From Corynebacterium sp. HMSC036D02 (lineage in GTDB: Bacteria > Actinomycetota > Actinomycetes > Mycobacteriales > Mycobacteriaceae), in assembly GCF_001836165.1 (NCBI RefSeq), contig NZ_KV827680.1:53079-117078 (forward strand): 64,000 nt of DNA. The letters are read 5' to 3'. The translations under genes and the position numbers were made by a program. The notes beneath the pieces were generated by a model, which was given only the letters and a program-made list of their open reading frames with translations, was not told the origin of the DNA and ran no database searches. Positions 17,433 through 25,636 of the stretch are shown piece by piece. Numbering within the stretch: position 1 is the stretch's first letter; every line of letters starts with the position of its first letter.

Positions 17433-18089
17433 ATGAGTTTGAGAATCGTCGTGGCGGATGACTCCGCCATTCTGCGCGAGGGCCTCGCCGGCCTTCTGGA
17501 GCGCCGCGGGCATTCGATTGTGGGCCAGGCGGACTCCGCACCGGAGCTTGAGGCCGTTGTGGATAAGCTGCGCGATGAGCTTCCGGACATCGTCATCACG
17601 GACGTGCGCATGCCGCCAGGCATGGGCGATGATGGCTTGAAAGCCGCCGTGAACTTGAGAAATGCATACCCGGGCTTACCCGTCATGGTGCTCTCCCAGT
17701 ATGTAGCCCCGGCTTACGCGGTGGAGCTCTTCGACTCCCCCGATGCCGGCACCGGCTATCTTTTGAAGGACCGTGTCTCCGAAGTGCGGGACTTCCTCTC
17801 CAGCCTGGACGTGGTGGCTCAGGGCGGCACCGTCATCGATCCCACCGTGGCCCAGGCTTTAATGAGCTCCGGGCGCAGCGGCTTGGGCGAGCTCACCCCG
17901 CGCGAGCGCGAGGTGCTCGAACTCATGTCGCGCGGCAAATCCAACAAGGACATCGCCTCTGAGCTCGTCCTGTCTTCCGCCGCGGTGGCCAAGCACGTTT
18001 CCAATATCTTCACCAAGTTGCGGCTGGATCCCAGCGAGGACAACCGCCGCGTGAAAGCCATTCTGGAGTACCTCTCCGCGCACCGCTAA
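17433..18089 (+). CDS. NarL/LuxR-family response regulator
   Basis: 218 aa. The receiver domain has acidic pocket D9-D10, phosphorylation site D57 in V-I-T-D-V-R-M-P-P-G and the conserved K in L-L-K-D. The C-terminal LuxR helix-turn-helix reads L-T-P-R-E-R-E-V-L-E-L-M-S-x-G-K-S-N-K-D-I-A. It is phosphorylated by the kinase upstream and probably binds the palindrome at 16685. A C-terminal E-D-N-R-R-V-K-A-I-L segment follows the recognition helix. Confidence 0.9.
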   Translation: MSLRIVVADDSAILREGLAGLLERRGHSIVGQADSAPELEAVVDKLRDELPDIVITDVRMPPGMGDDGLKAAVNLRNAYPGLPVMVLSQYVAPAYAVELFDSPDAGTGYLLKDRVSEVRDFLSSLDVVAQGGTVIDPTVAQALMSSGRSGLGELTPREREVLELMSRGKSNKDIASELVLSSAAVAKHVSNIFTKLRLDPSEDNRRVKAILEYLSAHR

Positions 18090-18221
18090 AGCCCGCGCCT
18101 GCCCACCGTCCACACGAGCGCCCTGACAGGGACCGTTCACAGGATCCCAAGGAAACTGTGACGCAAGACACATAAGCTTGTCCGTGCCCTTACCCAACCC
18201 ACTCTGGAAGGACCCCGCTTA

Positions 18222-20228
18222 ATGGACGTGCAGCTCAACATCGTGCGCTTTAACCGAGAAAAAATTGCTGACCATGACTATTTTCTGGAGTTAATTCAGA
18301 CGGAAGGGCTGGCCTCCTTCCGGAAGCCGGATCCAGAAATGGAAGAAGCATCGGCCGCACTCTCCAAACTTTTCGGACAGGACGTGCCCGCGCATTCGGC
18401 CGTCACGGTCACGATGGATTCGAGCGATTTAGAGCTCCAAGAAAAGCTAGCTTTGCTGGCGTATTACCACGGCTTGGTGGTCTTCATTGGAACCACGGAC
18501 ATCCTCTTTAATGCGACTGGAATCCCCACGAGCAGCAATGGCCTTTCCTCCATCAGAAACTGCATGGGAACTATGTGGCGACAGGTCAGCAGACCTATGC
18601 TTGATCGCGCCTTTGAGGACGCCCTGCGCCTGCCGGTGTCCGAACAGACGTGGATTCAGGTAATCAACTATGGCTCGGAAGAACGAAGCTACGGCCTCGA
18701 AATGTCCATGCACGTGCGCGCAAGCGGACAGTTCGAACTGATATGGTCCAGCCTCCCTCCAGAGGCCACTCAACCGGTATTCCGCACGCTCACTGTCGAT
18801 ACCTATGAAGAATCACGAGAGATTCTGCTTTCCTTCAGTGATCACAACCCGTTGATCGAAGAACTTGCGTGGGAGCCGTTGCCTCAACGCGCATCTAAGC
18901 CAATCCTGGATCCTTCAGTCCGCCACGAAACACCCTGGCGCCGGCTGGACGCGGTGAAGGAGCTCCCCGCAGGCGTGATGGTCCACCTGCATAAATGGCC
19001 AACATTTTCCTTGGCCTACGGCCGCAATGCACAAGGACAGTGGACCGCGAAAGTTTACGATAACCTCGGCACCGACAATGTGCAGACCTTCGACATCGCA
19101 GACGAAGCCATCGCAGTGGCGGAGCACTATTTAGACGGCAACGGCGAGATGATTTCCACAGTCTTCCCGGACTCTTCATCTTCGGATCCGGCGCCGTACA
19201 CCACGGTCACCGCAATGGAGCTGCCGGAGCGCGAAGAGCAGTGGACTGAAGCATCAGTATGCATGATGCACCGCATCCGCGCTGACCATAATGGCGAGCC
19301 CAGCCCTCGGATGCAGAAATATATTGAGAGGATTAACACAAAGCTCGGAAGCGAAATCCTCCTCGCCGAGGAGCACGTGGAGGCACAAGCACTCACACGG
19401 CTGCTCATCCCTGCTGATGTCAGGACGGTCACGATAGAGAGGCTTACTCATCTGGCGCAGGATTACGGCATTTCGCTTGTTGTCGATGATTCCCTGGCAC
19501 TGTATAACCCGTCGGGCAAGCCGCTTCCGGGAGCCGAGAGCTGCCAGTTGAAGCTACTCGCGGATAAGTTGTATGTGAACACCTGGGAGGTGGCCACATC
19601 CTCCTCCGTACTCGAAGCGGGGCTTCGCCTCTTCACAGGATGGAGGCTTGAGGTTCGATCCGGGAGTCAGGTGGACTTCCAGGAGCGTTATACCTTGGAA
19701 ACAACCTATACGGGCGACAACGTTTCGCTTGACCTTGTCACCCCCGACGGGAACCTACACGAAATCCCATCCATCTCACTGCCCCTTGCTCTGGATTTGA
19801 TGGTTGAATTCACCTACTCCCCAGCGCAGTTGGTGGACAAAGTGAATTGGCAAGATCAGAAGTCGTCCTCAGATATCCCTGAGGACGAGCGCTTCATGGT
19901 CAACGCCACGGTCTTCGGCTCAGCTGCGTATCTTTTCAACGATGACCTTCTCGAGGCAGTTCGCCAGGACGGCTTCCCCGAAGTGGGAGCGTGGGTAGCG
20001 GCCTTTGACCGAATAGTCCCGGGCGACTACTGCCAGGTCGACCGTGTGGAACCCTCAGAAACAGGAGCGGCACGCTACCTCGTCGAATGGGGCCACAACA
20101 ACGGTGAGGAAGAAAACTTCCAGATGCTCCTTGAGGACATCGACGAAGCCTTGTCCCTCCTTGAACGGTTTGTGAACGGGGACCGCGCAGAGTTTGAGGC
20201 CCTTCCGTGGACGCGGCGAGTGGAGTAA
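18222..20228 (+). CDS. large protein of unknown function with internal repeats
   Basis: 668 aa, no signal peptide or transmembrane helix. I do not recognise the family. Internal duplication is visible. A V-T-V-T... module ending Y-H-G-L-V-V-F-I-G-T near residues 57-100 recurs as V-R-T-V-T... Y-G-I-S-L-V-V-D-D near 405-435. A second module, ending in a helix of the type D-E-A-(I/L)-x-L followed by an acidic/aromatic tail, occurs near 170-230, 255-310 and at the C-terminus. An AAGGA lies 9 nt before the ATG. The gene appears more A/T-rich than its neighbours. It stands alone between a response regulator and a rhodanese, in an accessory-looking patch. Confidence 0.7.
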   Translation: MDVQLNIVRFNREKIADHDYFLELIQTEGLASFRKPDPEMEEASAALSKLFGQDVPAHSAVTVTMDSSDLELQEKLALLAYYHGLVVFIGTTDILFNATGIPTSSNGLSSIRNCMGTMWRQVSRPMLDRAFEDALRLPVSEQTWIQVINYGSEERSYGLEMSMHVRASGQFELIWSSLPPEATQPVFRTLTVDTYEESREILLSFSDHNPLIEELAWEPLPQRASKPILDPSVRHETPWRRLDAVKELPAGVMVHLHKWPTFSLAYGRNAQGQWTAKVYDNLGTDNVQTFDIADEAIAVAEHYLDGNGEMISTVFPDSSSSDPAPYTTVTAMELPEREEQWTEASVCMMHRIRADHNGEPSPRMQKYIERINTKLGSEILLAEEHVEAQALTRLLIPADVRTVTIERLTHLAQDYGISLVVDDSLALYNPSGKPLPGAESCQLKLLADKLYVNTWEVATSSSVLEAGLRLFTGWRLEVRSGSQVDFQERYTLETTYTGDNVSLDLVTPDGNLHEIPSISLPLALDLMVEFTYSPAQLVDKVNWQDQKSSSDIPEDERFMVNATVFGSAAYLFNDDLLEAVRQDGFPEVGAWVAAFDRIVPGDYCQVDRVEPSETGAARYLVEWGHNNGEEENFQMLLEDIDEALSLLERFVNGDRAEFEALPWTRRVE

Positions 20229-20264
20229 CAGCACTAGGCCCTATGCGTGACTAGGGTATGGGGC

Positions 20265-20567
20265 ATGAGAAACGTAACGCCCCAGGAAGTACCTGAGAAC
20301 GCCCAGCTTATCGACGTCCGCGAGGACCACGAGTGGAACACCGAGCATGCCCAAGGCGCCACCCATATCCCGATGGGAGACCTGGTCGAGCGCCTCGACG
20401 AGATTGACCCGGACCGCGATATCTACGTCATCTGTCATGCAGGCGGGCGCAGCATGCAGGTCTGCCAGTACCTCGAGCACGCGAAAGGCTGGGATGTCAT
20501 CAACGTCGACGGTGGCACGGATGCGTGGAAGACCCAAGGCTGCCCTATGGTTTACCCAAACCACTAG
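20265..20567 (+). CDS. rhodanese-like domain protein
   Basis: 100 aa, a single rhodanese domain. It has L-I-D-V-R-E-x-x-E-W near residue 16, H-I-P-M-G near 36, and the active-site loop V-I-C-H-A-G-G-R-S with the persulfide cysteine. The C-terminal D-G-G-T-D-A-W motif is typical. Such small cytosolic proteins carry sulfane sulfur or detoxify thiosulfate or cyanide. ATG 20265 is favoured over GTG 20247, because it leaves the standard length and has a GGG-rich site upstream. Confidence 0.85.
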   Translation: MRNVTPQEVPENAQLIDVREDHEWNTEHAQGATHIPMGDLVERLDEIDPDRDIYVICHAGGRSMQVCQYLEHAKGWDVINVDGGTDAWKTQGCPMVYPNH

Positions 20568-20587
20568 TGGTACCATTTGCGGTACCA
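20568..20587. promoter_or_regulatory. paired GGTACC operator candidate upstream of hicA remnant/hicB
   Basis: Two G-G-T-A-C-C-A units start at 20569 and 20581, exactly 12 bp apart, just before the hicA remnant. HicB antitoxins autoregulate their operons through palindromic sites, so this is a plausible operator. Based on spacing and position only. Confidence 0.4.
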
Positions 20588-20594
20588 TGCAAGT

Positions 20595-20693
20595 GTGGTT
20601 TCCAAGATAGAAAAGATCCTCACAAAGATGCGGACCTCACGGACAAACGTCCGCTTCTCAGAGCTGCAACTTGTGTGCGACTTCTATTTCTAG
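20595..20693 (+). pseudogene. hicA: truncated hicA toxin remnant
   Basis: A GTG-started 32-codon frame encodes V-V-S-K-I-E-K-I-L-T-K-M-R-T-S-R-T-N-V-R followed by F-S-E-L-Q-L-V-C-D-F-Y-F and TAG. This matches the first third of actinobacterial HicA toxins, which start S-K-I-x-K-I-L-x-K-M-R and continue from D-x-F-F into G-E-P-R. The rest, including the catalytic histidine segment, is missing. The stop codon is part of the hicB ribosome site (TAGGAG). It looks like an internal deletion that left the antitoxin intact. Confidence 0.65.
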
Positions 20694-20702
20694 GAGCAGA
20701 TC

Positions 20703-21032
20703 ATGAACCTCGCAGACAAGTACACCTACCAAACCGCTTGGTCCGAAGAAGATGGCGAGTTCGTGGCCACAGTCCTAGAGTTCCCTTCCCTGTCATGGCT
20801 GGATACTACTGCGGCCACCGCAGAGGCCGAGTTGCGCAGCGTCGTCGAAGAAACCCTAGAAGATATGCAACGCAACAATGAACACATCCCAGAACCATTC
20901 GGACAACGAAGCTACTCGGGGAAGTTCAACCTCCGCATACCTCAGTCACTTCACCGAGACCTGACCATCGAAGCAGAACGGGAAGGCGTTTCTCTCAACA
21001 CACTCATTGTGCAGAAGCTAGCCTCAGCCTAA
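20703..21032 (+). CDS. hicB: HicB-family antitoxin (orphan)
   Basis: 109 aa. The N-terminal HicB fold has Y-x-T-A-W-S-E-E-D-G-E-F-V-A-T and E-F-P-S-L-S-W-L. The C-terminal ribbon-helix-helix reads S-G-K-F-N-L-R-I-P-Q-S-L-H-R-D-L with A-E-R-E-G-V-S-L-N. The first part neutralises HicA mRNA interferases, the second binds DNA. AGGAG lies 6 nt upstream. Its toxin partner upstream is reduced to 32 codons, so this copy may act as a stand-alone repressor or protect against HicA encoded elsewhere. Confidence 0.85.
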   Translation: MNLADKYTYQTAWSEEDGEFVATVLEFPSLSWLDTTAATAEAELRSVVEETLEDMQRNNEHIPEPFGQRSYSGKFNLRIPQSLHRDLTIEAEREGVSLNTLIVQKLASA

Positions 21033-21059
21033 AACTAATGGGCCACAACCCATGATTTA

Positions 21060-21098
21060 GGCATGCCACCGTAGGCGCGTTAGAATCATCGGCATGCC
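21060..21098 (+). promoter_or_regulatory. leaderless promoter with flanking palindromes for marR-like gene
   Basis: A consensus -10 TAGAAT at 21081-21086 lies 7 nt before the ATG (21094), so the transcript should start at the start codon. Identical G-G-C-A-T-G-C-C palindromes at 21060-21067 and 21091-21098 bracket the -10, 31 bp apart. They could be an autoregulatory operator; that is inferred. Confidence 0.5.
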
Positions 21099-21570
21099 TT
21101 CATTGAATTCTGTTTCCATCCCTACCGCGCTCCTGGAGTCCCCCTCCTTCCAGCTGGAGCGCCTCCGCCGCCGCACCCGCGAGGGCGTCGAGGCCGCGCT
21201 GCAAACGCAGAAGACCACCCTGCGCGAGTACTGGGTTCTCACCTGCCTCGTTGCGGAGGCCGCGTCCTCGCAGTCCGCACTATCGGAAACCTTGGCCATT
21301 GACGCCTCCGACATGGTGCGCCTGCTCGATTCCCTGGAGTCCCGCCACTGGGTTAAGCGCGAGCGGGATGCCAAAGACCGCCGCCGCCAAATCATTGCCT
21401 CCACCAAGAAAGGCGTGAAGGCGCACAAGGAGCTCACCGTTTTGGTAGCGAAGGCTGAGGACGAAGCCCTCGACGCGTCCACCAACAAGCAGCTCAAGCA
21501 CCTGCGCAAGCTGGCCACCGCCATCATCGCGGCTGACGCACCCGGTGATACAGAAAGCAGTGATGCTTAA
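21094..21570 (+). CDS. MarR-family transcriptional regulator
   Basis: 158 aa with a winged helix: L-R-E-Y-W-V-L-T-C-L near 47, S-Q-S-A-L-S-E-T-L-A-I-D-A-S-D-M-V-R-L-L-D-S-L as helix-turn-helix, then wing residues K-R-E-R-D-A-K-D-R-R-R-Q. The D-x-R-x-R wing motif is typical of MarR proteins. Its stop codon is immediately followed by the ATG of the Pls-like NRPS gene (TAAATG), so the two form one transcription unit and it probably controls that synthetase. Confidence 0.85.
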   Translation: MPSLNSVSIPTALLESPSFQLERLRRRTREGVEAALQTQKTTLREYWVLTCLVAEAASSQSALSETLAIDASDMVRLLDSLESRHWVKRERDAKDRRRQIIASTKKGVKAHKELTVLVAKAEDEALDASTNKQLKHLRKLATAIIAADAPGDTESSDA

Positions 21571-24500
21571 ATGTCGGAACCCGATAACCTTCCTAGTACT
21601 GGGGGCCGCCACGCCCTCCGCACAGACGAGCCCGAGACCCCGACGATGCCCGAGGTCCCCGAACACTACCTGCTAGGCTCCGAGGCCGCCCCCGCGCGCA
21701 CCCTCTGGGATATCGTTCAAACCACCGCCGAGCACTACCCCGAAGCCGCCGCGCTCGACGACGGTGAAATCCTCACCTACGCCGAGCTGCTTGCCGACGT
21801 CTCCGCATGGGCCACCGAACTCTACGCCAGCGGAGTGCGCCGCGGCGACCGCATCGGCATCCGAATGACCTCCGGCAAGCGCGAGCTCTACCTGGCCATC
21901 CTGTCCACGCTCGCCGCCGGCGCGGCCTACGTGCCCGTCGACGCCGACGACCCCGATGAGCGCGCCGAAATGGTCTTCGGTGAGGCCGATATCGACGGTG
22001 TCTTCACCGACGAAGGTTTCCGCATGCTGCGGGAAGGTGGGGCGGCGCGCCCCACGTTCGACGAAAGGGACGGTAGAGACGGCGCACTTTTCCAGGAGCC
22101 GCGCCCCGAAGACACCGCGTGGATCATTTTTACCTCCGGATCGACGGGCAAGCCCAAGGGCGTGGCCGTCAGCCACCGCTCCGCGGCCGCCTTCGTCGAC
22201 GCCGAGGCAGCCCTCTTCCTGGCAGATAACCCGCATGGCCCGCTCGGCCCGGACGACCGCGTCCTGGCCGGCCTGTCCGTGGCCTTCGACGCCTCCTGCG
22301 AGGAAATGTGGCTGGCCTGGGGTCACGGTGCCTGTTTGGTCCCGGCCCCTCGCTCCCTGGTGCGCTCCGGGATGGACTTGGGTCCCTGGCTCATCCGCCG
22401 CGACATCACGGTGGTCTCCACTGTGCCGACCTTGGCCGGCCTCTGGCCCGCCGAGGCCCTAGACAACATCCGCCTTCTCATCGTTGGCGGCGAGGCCTGC
22501 TCCCAGGAGCTCACGGACCGCCTGGCCACCGAGGACCGCGAGATGTGGAATACCTACGGTCCCACCGAGGCCACCGTCGTGGCCTGCGCGCAGCGCATGC
22601 TGCCCGGCAAGCCCGTGTCGATTGGGCTGCCGCTGAAGGGCTGGGATCTGGTGGTCGTCGACAAGCACGGCGTCCCCGTGAACATCGGTGAGGTAGGCGA
22701 ACTCGTCATCGGTGGTGTGGGCCTGGCTGCCTACCTGGACCCGGTGAAGGATGCAGAGAAGTACGCGCCGCTGGAGTCCCTGGGCTGGGAGCGCGCCTAC
22801 CGCACCGGTGACCACGTGCGTTTGGAAGAGGATGGCCTGTACTTTGTCGGCCGCGTCGATGACCAGGTCAAGATTGGTGGCCGCCGCATCGAGCTCGGTG
22901 AGGTGGAGGCTAACGTCGCCGCCCTGCCGAACGTGTACAACTCCGCCGTGGCCGTGCAGAAGACACCGGGCGGCGAGTCCGTGCTCGTCGGCTACGTCTC
23001 CCTGGATGACCCGGATGCCGGCTTCGACCACGAGGCCGCGCATGCCCGCCTGGCGGAGACCATGCCGGCAGCGCTCGTCCCGCGCATCTGCATCATGGAA
23101 GAGCTGCCGATTCGCACCTCCGGCAAGGTGGATAAGAAGGCCCTGCCGTGGCCGCTGCCAGGAGTAGGCGTGGAGGCAGACGGCCTCAACCCCACCGAGC
23201 AGTGGCTGGCGGAGCTGTGGGTGGACACCCTGGGTGTTTCCGTCGAGGACGTCAACGCGGACTTCTTCTCCCTCGGCGGCACCTCCCTTGCCGCAGCGAC
23301 CTTGGTCGGCCGCATCCGCGAGCGCTTCCCTACCGTGGCCGTGCGCGATCTCTATGACCACCCGCGCTTGGGCTCCCTGGCGGAGCAGCTTGCTGGTGCC
23401 GAGTCCGTGGAGGACGCAGGGCCTGCACGCGAGGTAGCGCCCGTGCGCGCCGGCACGCGCATCGCGCAAACACTCATCCAGATCCCCGTAATGACGCTGG
23501 CCGCCACGACGTGGCTGGCCTGGTTGCTGCTGGGCTCCAACGTGGCGAACCTACTGGGCGTGGACTGGGCCATGACCACCCCGTGGTGGCTGGTCATTCT
23601 TCTCCTCGTCATCTTTGTCGCTCCCATCGGCCGCATCCCCATCGGTGGTTTCGGGGCGCGGCTAATCACCGCCGGCATCACGCCCGGCGAGTATCCGCGC
23701 GGCGGTTCCACGCACCTGCGCATTTGGGCAGCGGAGCGCTGGGTTAATGCCATAGGCGCCAGCTCCCTGGCGGGCGCTACCCGCGTCAATAACTATGCCC
23801 GCGCTCTGGGCGTGAAGATTGGCCGCGGTGTGGATCTCCACTCGCTGCCGCCTGTGACGGGGCTGCTGACCTTGGGCAAGCACGCCGCTATTGAACCGGA
23901 AGTGGACCTCACCGGCTACTGGCTGGACGGCGATATCCTCCGCGTCGGTGCCATTGAAGTCAAGGAAGGCGCGCGCGTGGGTGCGCGCTCCACGCTGCTG
24001 CCGGGCACCGTCGTGGGCAAGTACGCCCACGTGGAGGCCGGCTCCACCGTGACGGGGCGCAAAAAGGTCAAGGACGGCCAGCGCTGGTCCGGCTCCCCCG
24101 CCAAGAAGGTGGGCCGCTCCAAGCACCGCTTCCCGTCCCATACCCCGAAACGCCGCCCGCTATGGGTTCCTGTGTATGACTTCACGTCCGTCCTGCTAGC
24201 CTTGCAGCCCATTGTGGCGCTGGCGGTCGGCGCGGCTGTCGTCGTTAGCCTCATCGCGCTGACCGATGGCTCCGCCTTCGTCGGCTCCATCTTCTTCGCG
24301 CCGCTCGGCGCCCTAGTGGCGTTTGCTACCTATATGCTGCAAACCTGGCTGGGCGTGCGCTTGCTTTCCATTGGCATCACACCCGGTGTCGCACCGGTGC
24401 GCTCCGCCAAAGGTTGGCGCTTGTGGACCATCGAGAGGCTCATGGACGAGGCCCGCACGCAGCTCTTCCCCATCTATGCTTCGCAGCTCACCCCGGCGTG

Positions 24501-25548
24501 GCTGCGTTCCTTGGGCGCCACGATTGGCAAGGACGTGGAGATTTCCACGGCTGTCATGGTGCCCAAGCTCACTGAGGTCAAAGACGGTGCCTTCCTGGCG
24601 GATGACACCATGATCGGCGGCTATGAGCTCGGCGGCGGATGGCTGCTCACGGGTGAGACCAAGGTGGGCAAGCGTTCCTTCGTGGGCAACTCCGGCATCA
24701 CAGGCCCGGGCCGCAAGCTGTCGAAGAACTCGCTGGTTGCCGTGCTCTCCTCGACACCAAAGAAGACCAAGTCCGGCGCTAACTGGTGGGGTTCCCCGCC
24801 GGAGCGCATGCGCCGCGTCGAGGCCCACGTGGACGGTGTGGAGGGCGAATCCCTGACCTATAACCCGGGCTTTGGGGTCAAGGCCGCGCGTGGTGCGATT
24901 GAGACCATGCGTCTGCTGGCGCCGATGACCTCGGCCATGCTGCTGGCGGGCACCCTGGCATCGCTTTACGCGCTTGCCGACGCCCTCGGCATCGCCGCCG
25001 CCTGGGCCCTCGGCGGCCTCATCCTCATGGTGGCCGGCGCCATCGCCATGACCATCACCGTCGCGGTGAAGTGGATCTGCGTGGGCACGCAGACCGCTGG
25101 CGACCACCCACTGTGGTCCGCCTTCGTGTGGCTCAACGAGCTGCAGGACACCTTTGTGGAGGCTGTTGCTGCCCCATGGTTCTTTAGCCACACGTATGGC
25201 ATGGGCGAAATCAACCAGGGCCTGCGCGCTCTCGGCGTGACGATTGGCCGCGGCGCGTGGATCGATTCTTACTGGTTCCCCGAGACGGACCTGTGCTTCG
25301 TGGGCGAAGGCGCGTCCGTTGGCCCCGGCACTGTGGTGCAAACGCACCTCTTCCAGGACCGCGTGATGAGCCTGGACACCGTGACCATTAAGGCTGGTGC
25401 CACCTTGGGATCGCATTCGGTGGCGCTGCCAGCCTCGGTCATTGGCAGCGTGGCAACCGTCGGCCCCGGTTCCTTGGTGATGCGCGGCGACCAAGTCCCT
25501 GGCAACTCCGAGTGGCAGGGCAACCCGATTGAACCGTGGAAACATTAG
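21571..25548 (+). CDS. Pls/PosA-family NRPS with membrane hexapeptide-repeat domains
   Basis: 1325 aa. The adenylation domain (about 45-545) has the A3 loop T-S-G-S-T-G-K-P-K-G near 188, the amino-group Asp in A-F-D-A-S-C-E-E, Y-G-P-T-E and G-R-x-D-x-Q-V-K-I. A carrier domain follows, with phosphopantetheine Ser572 in F-F-S-L-G-G-T-S-L. The C-terminal ~700 residues alternate six or so transmembrane helices with left-handed beta-helix repeat blocks, as in epsilon-poly-lysine synthetase (Pls). No condensation or thioesterase domain is seen. Such enzymes polymerise an activated amino acid; the monomer here is not determined. MarR gene directly upstream; strong terminator 3 bp downstream. Confidence 0.85.
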   Translation: MSEPDNLPSTGGRHALRTDEPETPTMPEVPEHYLLGSEAAPARTLWDIVQTTAEHYPEAAALDDGEILTYAELLADVSAWATELYASGVRRGDRIGIRMTSGKRELYLAILSTLAAGAAYVPVDADDPDERAEMVFGEADIDGVFTDEGFRMLREGGAARPTFDERDGRDGALFQEPRPEDTAWIIFTSGSTGKPKGVAVSHRSAAAFVDAEAALFLADNPHGPLGPDDRVLAGLSVAFDASCEEMWLAWGHGACLVPAPRSLVRSGMDLGPWLIRRDITVVSTVPTLAGLWPAEALDNIRLLIVGGEACSQELTDRLATEDREMWNTYGPTEATVVACAQRMLPGKPVSIGLPLKGWDLVVVDKHGVPVNIGEVGELVIGGVGLAAYLDPVKDAEKYAPLESLGWERAYRTGDHVRLEEDGLYFVGRVDDQVKIGGRRIELGEVEANVAALPNVYNSAVAVQKTPGGESVLVGYVSLDDPDAGFDHEAAHARLAETMPAALVPRICIMEELPIRTSGKVDKKALPWPLPGVGVEADGLNPTEQWLAELWVDTLGVSVEDVNADFFSLGGTSLAAATLVGRIRERFPTVAVRDLYDHPRLGSLAEQLAGAESVEDAGPAREVAPVRAGTRIAQTLIQIPVMTLAATTWLAWLLLGSNVANLLGVDWAMTTPWWLVILLLVIFVAPIGRIPIGGFGARLITAGITPGEYPRGGSTHLRIWAAERWVNAIGASSLAGATRVNNYARALGVKIGRGVDLHSLPPVTGLLTLGKHAAIEPEVDLTGYWLDGDILRVGAIEVKEGARVGARSTLLPGTVVGKYAHVEAGSTVTGRKKVKDGQRWSGSPAKKVGRSKHRFPSHTPKRRPLWVPVYDFTSVLLALQPIVALAVGAAVVVSLIALTDGSAFVGSIFFAPLGALVAFATYMLQTWLGVRLLSIGITPGVAPVRSAKGWRLWTIERLMDEARTQLFPIYASQLTPAWLRSLGATIGKDVEISTAVMVPKLTEVKDGAFLADDTMIGGYELGGGWLLTGETKVGKRSFVGNSGITGPGRKLSKNSLVAVLSSTPKKTKSGANWWGSPPERMRRVEAHVDGVEGESLTYNPGFGVKAARGAIETMRLLAPMTSAMLLAGTLASLYALADALGIAAAWALGGLILMVAGAIAMTITVAVKWICVGTQTAGDHPLWSAFVWLNELQDTFVEAVAAPWFFSHTYGMGEINQGLRALGVTIGRGAWIDSYWFPETDLCFVGEGASVGPGTVVQTHLFQDRVMSLDTVTIKAGATLGSHSVALPASVIGSVATVGPGSLVMRGDQVPGNSEWQGNPIEPWKH

Positions 25549-25551
25549 CTA

Positions 25552-25598
25552 CATAAAGAAAGAGGCGGTCAGGATACCTGGCCGCCTCTTTCTTTATG
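25552..25598. terminator. bidirectional terminator between NRPS and ppk2
   Basis: A 17-bp perfect stem (25552-25568 with 25582-25598) with a 13-nt loop. It is rich in A on the left and T on the right, so it works for both convergent genes. Confidence 0.9.
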
Positions 25599-25636
25599 CA
25601 TGCACGAGCCGCTAATGCGCGGCCGGTGCGTGGTGA

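Noticed and set aside
15940..18089. Assignment as the haem-responsive chrSA-hrtBA system
   Set aside because: Gene order is similar, but the kinase lacks the membrane sensor, the permease is larger than HrtB, and an S41 peptidase is part of the operon.
24313..25545. 410-aa minus-strand frame within the NRPS gene
   Set aside because: Composition is typical of an antisense shadow (H/G/R-rich), and the plus strand carries clear NRPS motifs.
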